Program-made: the position numbers and the translations under genes
Source: Clostridia bacterium
GTDB taxonomy: Bacteria > Bacillota > Clostridia > Saccharofermentanales > Saccharofermentanaceae
Reading direction: 5' to 3'
Length of the DNA: 37,504 bases
NCBI GenBank assembly: GCA_016281535.1
Contig: JAEEIT010000022.1
Location: 1-37,504 of the forward strand
The notes under the pieces: generated by a model
The model's input: the letters and a program-made list of their open reading frames with translations, nothing else
The model's database searches: none
Told to the model about the DNA's origin: nothing
Shown here: positions 8,139 to 14,500 of the stretch, in pieces
How the letters are laid out: the number at the start of each line of letters is the position of its first letter
Numbering within the stretch: position 1 is the stretch's first letter

Positions 8139-9419
8139 TCACAGAAGAAACCCGGAAAGAAGCACCCTCTCGATTCCCAGTGCCGCCGCATAAAGCCTTC
8201 TCTCATCGGTGCCATACAGGATCAGGGCCCGTCTTACTCCATGCTCGTCCTTCTCACTGGCCGCCACCGTGACAGACGGAAGTCCGCAGAAATGCATCAC
8301 ATTCGTAGGACCGGTCATGATCACCGCATCCACGTCCGAGATCTCCGTCTTCACCTCCTGTATCCGGTTCTTCCGGTATCGAAGCGCCTCCAGGTACTCC
8401 TCACCCAGTAATCCTCCGGGCGTCTCTTCCAGTGCTGCCCGGAGATATCCGTGTCCGTATTTCATCATGGTATCGGGGTTCTCCTCGTAGTACGAGACGA
8501 TCTCGGCAAGCGTCTTTCGCTTCGCCGTGGAAGAAGAAAGATACTTCTCGAGCATCGGACCGAATTCCCATTTCATCACCGTCTTCAGGTACGGTTCCTT
8601 CTCCTGGCAGAGTTCCGTGAATGTTGCTCCCGCTTCCCGGAGCGTCGCGATGGTTCTTCTAAGGAAGTCCTGCTGTCCCGGTTCCACCTTACCGGAATTG
8701 GCCCGATTGACCGAAAGGCGGAGTCTTCCGGGGGATATGGCCCGCACATCGGGAGAAGCTTCATCCCGCATGGCGCGGTACATGCGGAGCGCATCGAGGA
8801 ACGTGTCCGCCATGGGGCCAGCCGAATCCAATGTCCGTGAGACAGGTATGATCCCGTCGGTAGGAAGCACCCCCACCGGCGGTTTAATGGCGCAGATGCC
8901 GTTCAACATGGCACAGGCCGTAATGGAGAATGATGTATCCGTTCCGACAGCCATCGAGACGATACCGGCACTGACCGCCACCGCCGATCCCGTTGACGAT
9001 CCGCCCGGCTCCGCCAGTTCCGAGATGGCGTGACGCACCTGCCCGCCTCGGGAGCTATAGCCTCCGGGCATGTCGGGCGACACGTAGTTGGCGAACTCCG
9101 TCATGTTCGTCTTTCCGAGGATCACCGCACCATGGCGGCGGAGATTCCGGATCACCGGGGCGTCCGACAGGGCCAGATTATCCGATAGTGCAAGACTTCC
9201 CGCCGTCGTGTGAAGGCCCTTGACATCGATGTTATCCTTCACGAGGATCGGAACACCGCGAAGAAGCAGCTCTCCGGGCATACCGGAGCCTTCCGAGGGT
9301 TTCCGGCTCTGATACGCCGCCTCTTCCAGTGCCGCTTCGTTTATTTCTGCGATGCAGTTCAGCGCATCTGGGCCGCCCAGACGCTCCGCTCTTCTGATCG
9401 CTCTCTGTGTCCGGTGCAT
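8139..9419 (-). CDS. Amidase-signature family hydrolase
   Basis: A 426-residue amidase-signature protein (GatA/fatty-acid amide hydrolase fold). The Ser-cisSer-Lys triad is readable: Lys61 in LVKDNIDV, cis-Ser141 in GGSSTGSA and nucleophile Ser165 in GTDTSFSI. The 24-residue Ser-Ser spacing equals that of the family. The usual GTDTGGSIRxPA around the nucleophile is altered to GTDTSFSITACA, so the oxyanion loop and substrate range may be unusual. No gatB or gatC is near, and the length is below GatA, so a stand-alone amidase is more likely than the tRNA amidotransferase. AAGGAG lies 10 bp before the ATG and overlaps the stop of a small upstream frame. The ordinary substrate could be an amide, a lactam or a short peptide amide. 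Confidence 0.88.
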   Translation of the reverse strand: MHRTQRAIRRAERLGGPDALNCIAEINEAALEEAAYQSRKPSEGSGMPGELLLRGVPILVKDNIDVKGLHTTAGSLALSDNLALSDAPVIRNLRRHGAVILGKTNMTEFANYVSPDMPGGYSSRGGQVRHAISELAEPGGSSTGSAVAVSAGIVSMAVGTDTSFSITACAMLNGICAIKPPVGVLPTDGIIPVSRTLDSAGPMADTFLDALRMYRAMRDEASPDVRAISPGRLRLSVNRANSGKVEPGQQDFLRRTIATLREAGATFTELCQEKEPYLKTVMKWEFGPMLEKYLSSSTAKRKTLAEIVSYYEENPDTMMKYGHGYLRAALEETPGGLLGEEYLEALRYRKNRIQEVKTEISDVDAVIMTGPTNVMHFCGLPSVTVAASEKDEHGVRRALILYGTDERRLYAAALGIERVLLSGFLL

Positions 9420-9434
9420 CGTATCTTTTTCTCC

Positions 9435-9678
9435 TTAACTCTCCGAATATTTCTCCCATGTTTCCCCGCCCGGCGCAGGGAACCCTTCAGAAGGCACGAC
9501 CAGATCGCCCGTATAGATTCGGAAATTCATTATACCAATCATCAAAGAAAAGATCCTCCTTCATCTTCTCAAGATCGAGGTGCCATTTCTCGGCCACCGG
9601 TTCGAAAGCCTCGAAATTCTCGAATACATATTTCCCGCAGTGTCCATCGGGCAGTTCGATGTAGCTGGCGGTTTCCAT
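9435..9678 (-). pseudogene. Possible frameshifted small gene upstream of the amidase
   Basis: Two minus-strand frames join into one protein-like sequence. Frame one starts at ATG 9678 (METASYIELPDGHCGKYVF) and runs credibly to DDWYNEF near 9530, then turns into PNLYGRSGRAF and stops at 9487. The frame shifted by one base continues credibly from MNFRIYTGDLVVPSEG (9530) to a TAA at 9435, next to the amidase ribosome site. The combined sequence of about 80 residues has good composition, so a frameshift in a real gene, a sequencing slip, or two overlapping short genes are the options. No family recognised. Confidence 0.4.
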
Positions 9679-9719
9679 CTGTTGCGTAAATCCGCTCTTC
9701 CATTTCCGAAATTTTGTTC

Positions 9720-9781
9720 TATAATACTAGAAAAGCACTTGATATGTGCTTCACTTCGCAGCGGCATGTCCCGCTGTTTTT
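9720..9781 (+). promoter_or_regulatory. TATAAT element and attenuator-like hairpins in the helicase leader
   Basis: TATAAT (9720-9725) has only a weak -35. A transcript from it would open with hairpin AAGCAC/GTGCTT (9733-9751). A terminator-like stem CAGCGG/CCGCTG (9759-9776) with five Ts follows, still 38 bp before the helicase ATG. As no plus-strand gene lies upstream, this terminator-like element sits in the helicase 5' leader and could attenuate it. Confidence 0.5.
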
Positions 9782-9818
9782 CCGACCACCACTATTGTAC
9801 CACGAAGAGGACGCATCC

Positions 9819-11504
9819 ATGATCTCGCACGAGGGACTGATCCCCTACGACAAGTTAAGACCGTATCAGCAGGAGTGTGTACACACGCTGAATTCTCTGC
9901 GCGCAGGCTCTCATCTGGTGGCCATGGCCACGGGACTTGGGAAAACGGTCGTCATGCCTTTTATCAAGAGCCGGGGACGTGTCCTGATCCTTTCACACCG
10001 GGAAGAACTGGTCAACCAGCCCGTCAAATACTTCAGCGTGCCGGTCGGTTTCGAGCAGGCGAAGCGCCGCTCGAACGGCGAGGAAGTCGTCTGTGCCAGT
10101 GTCCAGTCCCTGGTCCGCCGCCTCCACCGCTTCTCCCCTGACGACTTCGATGTCATCATCACCGATGAGGCACACCATGCGGTCGCGCCGACCTATAAGA
10201 AGATCTACGACTACTTCCACCCGCGTCTCCATTTCGGCTTCACTGCCACACCGAACCGTGGCGACAAGCAGGGACTCGGCGAGATCTATTCCGACATCGT
10301 CTTCGAGCGGGATATCAGGTGGGGCATCAAAAACCACTTCCTAACCGATATCCGATGCCTTCGTATCGACATCGGCTACGATATCTCCTCTGTAAAAAGG
10401 CAGAAAGATGACTTTAATCTTTCCCAGCTCGCCGCTGCGGTCGATATCACGGAGCAGAACGAAGCCGTCGCGAAGGCCTACTATCAGTACCACGTCGGCC
10501 AGACCCTGATCTTCGCCACCACGGTCCAGCACGCCCACAACATCGCCGATCTCATCGAGGGGGCCGTCGTGGTCTCGGCCGAGACACCGAACCGTGAGCA
10601 GATCATCAAGGATTTCACGGACAGGAAGATCCCCTGCATCGTGAACTGCATGGTGTTTACGGAAGGCACGGATATGCCTCTGATCGAGACCATCATCATC
10701 GCACGCCCGACCCATAATCCGAGCCTGTATATGCAGATGGTCGGAAGAGGCCTGCGTCTATATGACGGCAAACCCCACCTGACGCTTCTGGACTGCGTCG
10801 GCGTCTCCGGCAAGCTCGACATCTGTACCGCCCCGTCGCTGTTCGGCATTGAGCTCGACGAGACGAAATACAGAAATCTCGGAATCAAAGAAGACGAGGG
10901 CATCATGCTCACCGATATCGAGCCTTCGATCACGAGGCATTTCGCGTGGAAAGTCAGTGCCAGAGAGATCCGCCTCTTCGAAGAAGAGACCGGTATCAAG
11001 ACTCTGGGTGTCAATTATACGAAGATGCCTTCCGGCGACTTCGTACTCTTCATGTCCGGAAAGCTCATCAAGAATCCGGACGGAAAACTGTCCTCGTATA
11101 ATCCGATGGATAAAGGAAAGCCCACGGTCTATGCAGCCATCAAGATCACCGTCAAGGCCATAGACCTGACCGGGAAAACAAGGATCATCATCGAGCAGAA
11201 CGTCGGCGGGAAGCGCTTCTTCAAGCAGAGTGATCCCATCGATCCCCAGCTGGCCTTCCAGGTCGTCAGGAAGAACCTCGACACCCAGCCGATCTATAAG
11301 AGTTTCGCGTCGCTTTGGGATGTGGAGCGTACGATCTGGAAACACGAACCTGCCTCTCCGAAGCAGATCGAGATGATCAAGAAGAAGATGGACCCGACCG
11401 TCATCGAAGGCGTAGATTATGGCCGCCTCACCAAGGGCGAAGCGGCCAATATCCTGAATATTCTTGAGAACAGCCGAAGCGCTTACGGCTTCCGTCCGCA
11501 TTAA
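9819..11504 (+). CDS. Superfamily 2 DEAH-box helicase (SSL2/COG1061-like)
   Basis: A 561-residue ATP-dependent helicase. I start at ATG 9819, where the conserved LRPYQQECV Q-motif region begins 13 residues later; the longer frame from 9714 would run through the leader hairpins. Motifs in order: Walker A ATGLGKT (K42), motif Ia SHREELV, Walker B DEAH (116-119), motif III TAT (142-144), and motif VI QMVGRGLR near residue 310. The C-terminal 180 residues are not a known helicase core. They end with SPKQIEMIKKKM and LTKGEAANIL, a small helical module seen at the end of various helicases and nucleases. Relatives act on duplex DNA in repair or defence. No nuclease or methylase neighbour supports a restriction role here. 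Confidence 0.9.
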   Translation: MISHEGLIPYDKLRPYQQECVHTLNSLRAGSHLVAMATGLGKTVVMPFIKSRGRVLILSHREELVNQPVKYFSVPVGFEQAKRRSNGEEVVCASVQSLVRRLHRFSPDDFDVIITDEAHHAVAPTYKKIYDYFHPRLHFGFTATPNRGDKQGLGEIYSDIVFERDIRWGIKNHFLTDIRCLRIDIGYDISSVKRQKDDFNLSQLAAAVDITEQNEAVAKAYYQYHVGQTLIFATTVQHAHNIADLIEGAVVVSAETPNREQIIKDFTDRKIPCIVNCMVFTEGTDMPLIETIIIARPTHNPSLYMQMVGRGLRLYDGKPHLTLLDCVGVSGKLDICTAPSLFGIELDETKYRNLGIKEDEGIMLTDIEPSITRHFAWKVSAREIRLFEEETGIKTLGVNYTKMPSGDFVLFMSGKLIKNPDGKLSSYNPMDKGKPTVYAAIKITVKAIDLTGKTRIIIEQNVGGKRFFKQSDPIDPQLAFQVVRKNLDTQPIYKSFASLWDVERTIWKHEPASPKQIEMIKKKMDPTVIEGVDYGRLTKGEAANILNILENSRSAYGFRPH

Positions 11505-11519
11505 CGGTGTACATGTTCC

Positions 11520-11563
11520 TTCCGCTTGTAGCGGAATATATATTTCCCCTGCCGCTCTTGCGG
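11520..11563. terminator. Weak hairpins between convergent helicase and zinc-ribbon genes
   Basis: TTCCGC/GCGGAA (11520-11536) with a 5-nt loop is followed by TATATATTT. A second small stem CCGC/GCGG lies at 11552-11563. They fill the 77-bp gap between two convergent stops and are the only terminator candidates there, though no clean T-run follows. Confidence 0.4.
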
Positions 11564-11581
11564 AGCAAGCCACCTGCGTCC

Positions 11582-12475
11582 TTAAATACAGTCGTAGAAG
11601 CGCAGCGGGAATCCATTGACACCTTCGGACATACTCTCGCTGTCGATCACCTCTTCGTAGAGAAGCTCGGGATCGAATCCTGCACGCCAGAACGCATCAT
11701 AATCCGAGGCTTCCCGGCTCTCCACCCTGGTAGAAGTCAATTCTACATTTCCTTTCCGGTCTACCTTCAGATCCGAGAACGTCAGGCAGTGGAACAGTTC
11801 TTTTTCCCGGCCGTCATCGGTGGAAAGTGTCACCTTGACGATCGTAAAAAGAAGATTGTCCTTATCCGTCGTGATCAGTACCGAACGGACGATTTCCGGA
11901 TCGCCTTCATACTTCCAGTTATCCTCTTCGGACTCGAACACCGGATCTCTGTATTCTTCCTCTTCGAAATCGCAGATCATCTCGTAGATCTGCTCCTTCG
12001 CCTCCTCATCGGAAGCAAGCTCCGAACCGGTTACACGGAAAGACGTGGCTGCCGCGGCTTTCTCTGCCTGCACGGTCTTCTGTCCGGTCCTTCTCTCTTC
12101 CGAACTCTTTCTCAGGTAATCCGCTAAAATGGTAATACCTAAGCCTATGACGGCTATGATGATGAGTGTCTTGATCCAGCCGAGTATCGTCTTCTTTCTT
12201 CTGGCAAGTGCTCTCTCTTTCTCTTCCTGGAGCTTTCTTTCCTCTTTCCGAAGTTTCTCTTCTTCCTGCTTCCTGTAATATTCCTGCATGCGGGTGGTCG
12301 TCTCCGTAAGGGATTGCACGATATAGGCTTCGGCATTGACAGTCTTCTCGTACTCGACATCACTTTCATCTTTCTCGATGTCGAAGGTACCGCCGCAGAA
12401 GGCACAGACCAGTTTCTCGCCTTCCAGGTGCAGAGGGGCATTACAGTTTCTACAGTTCATGACTTTCAGTTTCAT
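11582..12475 (-). CDS. Zinc-ribbon/coiled-coil/TM protein, paralogue 3 of a tandem trio
   Basis: A 297-residue protein. The start at 12475 overlaps the upstream stop as ATGA and has GGAGGGA before it. An N-terminal zinc ribbon (C8/C11/C24/C27) is followed by an acidic segment with DVEYEK. A long Glu/Lys/Arg coiled coil comes next (about residues 65-100), then one TM helix (TLIIIAVIGLGITILADYL) and an outer domain of about 160 residues. Positive charge before the helix implies ribbon inside, C-terminal domain outside. The outer domain shares with its two neighbours a beta-rich block and a closing segment (here FWRAGFDPELLYEEV). It is the last gene of the three-gene set. Function unknown; signal transfer across the membrane is a guess. 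Confidence 0.88.
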   Translation of the reverse strand: MKLKVMNCRNCNAPLHLEGEKLVCAFCGGTFDIEKDESDVEYEKTVNAEAYIVQSLTETTTRMQEYYRKQEEEKLRKEERKLQEEKERALARRKKTILGWIKTLIIIAVIGLGITILADYLRKSSEERRTGQKTVQAEKAAAATSFRVTGSELASDEEAKEQIYEMICDFEEEEYRDPVFESEEDNWKYEGDPEIVRSVLITTDKDNLLFTIVKVTLSTDDGREKELFHCLTFSDLKVDRKGNVELTSTRVESREASDYDAFWRAGFDPELLYEEVIDSESMSEGVNGFPLRFYDCI

Positions 12476-13356
12476 GCTCTTCCCTCCTTCCACGTATCCG
12501 GGATCTCGATCTCCTCCGGTTTGAAAGAGCTCTTCGCTGCCGAGAACATTTCCCGGATCAGCTGGTCCTTGTCGAAATAAGCCGTATAATACATATCTCC
12601 ATGGACGCCTTCCTTGGGGAAATACTCCTCCACCATATATCCGTAATCATCTCTCTTGAGATCGGTAAGTTCAACGCAGTCATAAAGTGTGAAGATCTCT
12701 CCTGTATCCTCGTACTCGTAGCTGAAGCGATAGATCAGAAGAAGTCCTGTGGAATTGTATCCGCTGGTCCGGATAATATAAACACTATCGATCGTCGCAT
12801 CGTTTCTGTAGATCGCGGTACGGTCTTCGTCATACCGGCCGTCGGATATCGGCTCCTGGCGGCGCAGATCGACGAGTCTCTGTCCTCCGGCGACGGCGTT
12901 CTCCAGAAAATGCATATCTTCCGTGACCGTCTCGACCAGCGCCGTCCGTTCCTGTTCCCGCTGCTCATCCAGTTTCCTGCTGCTTCTGCTGAGTGTCCGC
13001 ACCAGATATACAGAAGTGAGGATCATCGGGATTATGGAGATGACCAGTGCAACAATATACATGCCTATACCGGCCGCGCCCTGCTTGACGGCCTTCTTGC
13101 GCTGACGGGAGATCTCCCGCTGCTGCTCGTTTCTTGCCATCTGCTCACGAAGGACGTAGTCGGTCTGCATGACGTTCACATCCTTCTGGAGCAGCATCTT
13201 CGTTCTTTCCGCTTCAGTGATGAGCTGGGTGTACTTCACATCGTTTTCGTCATAATCGACGGCGAAGGCCGAACCGCAGCTGGTGCAGAAGAACATATCC
13301 CTTTCCTGGTTCAGAAGGCCATTACACTGTGGACAGTTTAAATTCGTAAGTTTCAT
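12472..13356 (-). CDS. Zinc-ribbon/coiled-coil/TM protein, paralogue 2 of a tandem trio
   Basis: A 294-residue protein of the same build: ribbon C8/C11/C24/C27 (LNCPQCNGLL...FFCTSCG), the link FAVDYDENDVKYTQ, a charged coiled coil (about 50-90), one TM helix (GMYIVALVISIIPMILTSVYLV) and an outer domain. The outer domain begins with a second charged helix (RSSRKLDEQREQER), then a beta-rich part with GLLLIYRFSYEYEDTGEIFTLYDCVEL that aligns by eye with both neighbours. It starts 18 bp after the stop of paralogue 1 and overlaps paralogue 3 by 4 bp, so the three are translationally coupled or nearly so. Tandem duplication followed by divergence is the plain reading. Function unknown. Confidence 0.9.
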   Translation of the reverse strand: MKLTNLNCPQCNGLLNQERDMFFCTSCGSAFAVDYDENDVKYTQLITEAERTKMLLQKDVNVMQTDYVLREQMARNEQQREISRQRKKAVKQGAAGIGMYIVALVISIIPMILTSVYLVRTLSRSSRKLDEQREQERTALVETVTEDMHFLENAVAGGQRLVDLRRQEPISDGRYDEDRTAIYRNDATIDSVYIIRTSGYNSTGLLLIYRFSYEYEDTGEIFTLYDCVELTDLKRDDYGYMVEEYFPKEGVHGDMYYTAYFDKDQLIREMFSAAKSSFKPEEIEIPDTWKEGRA

Positions 13357-13374
13357 GTGATTCCCTCCTCCCCT

Positions 13375-14262
13375 TTATTCCTGCTTCGCGCCGGAAAGGA
13401 TCTTCTCCGGCATGGTGAAAGGCTCACTCTTCACGTCGTCACCATAGGACAGACACTCGGACATAAGTGTATCCATATCTTCGAAACCGCCGTGAAGACC
13501 GGCATACCCGTAGTACACGTCCGGTTCGTAATCGGAATAGATCTTACCCTCAGTGTCCACACCGGACACAATGATCGTGACCGGAACATAAAGTGTCTTC
13601 TCTTCACTTCCATCCTCAGAGGAAAAGTCCAGTGCGAAGACCATCGTCAATTCAGTTCTTTCGAAGCGGTACACCAGGAAAGCTTCTTCGTAACTGGCAT
13701 GTCCCGTGTAGGTCAGTATTCTTTCCGGATCTCTCAGTTTCGCCTCCTGCTTCACCAGATATTTCACCGCATAGAGGTTCGCATCGTAGGCCGTTTCCAG
13801 AAAGTCTTCATCTTTCAGGATCTCTTTCCCTTCGATGACCCCGCTTCTGACCTGTAGCTGCTGCTTGGTATTCGATTTCGTCCCTCCCAGGAGATTCGTG
13901 CTCTTGATACTCTTGGAGAAAATCCGAAGCCCCACAAAGAAGAGAACATAGAGGAGGAAGAATCCGCCGAGAATGACGGCGAGCCTCACGAACATATTCT
14001 CGAAGATCTGATAGCCTTTTCTTCTTTGGCGCTGCATCTCATTGTACTGTTGCTGCCGGGCGATCTGTGCGCGTGTCAGGGATAATGTCAGATCCCTGTC
14101 AAGCTGGGCCTGGTTTCTCTCCTGCTCGGTTTCTTTCTCCGCGCGGGCCACATCTTCCTGTCCCCAGTCGACCGCATACTCGGTGCCGCAGTTCGGGCAC
14201 TTGTATTTCCCGTCGATCATGGCCAAAGGTGTCCCGCAGTTTCTGCAGAAATTATTTGCCAT
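13375..14262 (-). CDS. Zinc-ribbon/coiled-coil/TM protein, paralogue 1 of a tandem trio
   Basis: A 295-residue protein and first gene of the trio. Start 14262 is chosen because GGAGGGG is 6 bp upstream and the ribbon opens directly (MANNFCRNCG, C6/C9/C22/C25); the frame extends further upstream without coding character. The order is ribbon, FEYAVDW-like link (TEYAVDWGQEDVARAEK), coiled coil, TM helix (LAVILGGFFLLYVLFFVGLRIF), outer domain. An extended -10 (TGCTATAAT, minus strand, -10 hexamer at 14359-14364) lies about 100 bp upstream and may drive all three genes. The outer domain ends with a helical segment (DMDTLMSECLSYGDDV), as in the others. No catalytic motif. Confidence 0.88.
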   Translation of the reverse strand: MANNFCRNCGTPLAMIDGKYKCPNCGTEYAVDWGQEDVARAEKETEQERNQAQLDRDLTLSLTRAQIARQQQYNEMQRQRRKGYQIFENMFVRLAVILGGFFLLYVLFFVGLRIFSKSIKSTNLLGGTKSNTKQQLQVRSGVIEGKEILKDEDFLETAYDANLYAVKYLVKQEAKLRDPERILTYTGHASYEEAFLVYRFERTELTMVFALDFSSEDGSEEKTLYVPVTIIVSGVDTEGKIYSDYEPDVYYGYAGLHGGFEDMDTLMSECLSYGDDVKSEPFTMPEKILSGAKQE

Positions 14263-14451
14263 CTTGCCCCTCCTTCTACTCCTTTGAGAGTCTGTCTCCT
14301 CTTTCTCAGAAGCACATAGTTCCCCTGTACTTCCACAAGACCTCAAACATCCATGATTATTATAGCATGAAGTATTTCTGCCATAATATGGGAACGAAAC
14401 CATTTATCTGCCTCTATTCTGAAGGTGCAGACGGAATACCGGCCGGGTTAT

Positions 14452-14500
14452 ACCCATTCTTTACTGATCCGGATCAAACCCATTCTTTACTGATCCGGAT
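14452..14500. repeat. 23-bp direct repeat across the end of the P-type ATPase gene
   Basis: A 23-bp sequence (14452-14474) recurs exactly at 14478-14500, a 26-bp period. One copy codes for the last residues (RISKEWV), the other lies past the stop. The period is not a multiple of three, so duplication changed the frame and may have set the present stop. Confidence 0.85.

Noticed and set aside
8139-9419. GatA subunit of tRNA amidotransferase
   Set aside because: No gatB/gatC neighbours, a shorter protein and an altered signature loop fit a stand-alone amidase better.
10758-11573. A 271-codon open frame on the minus strand
   Set aside because: Antisense to the helicase, with an Asp/Leu-rich shadow-type product and no ribosome site.
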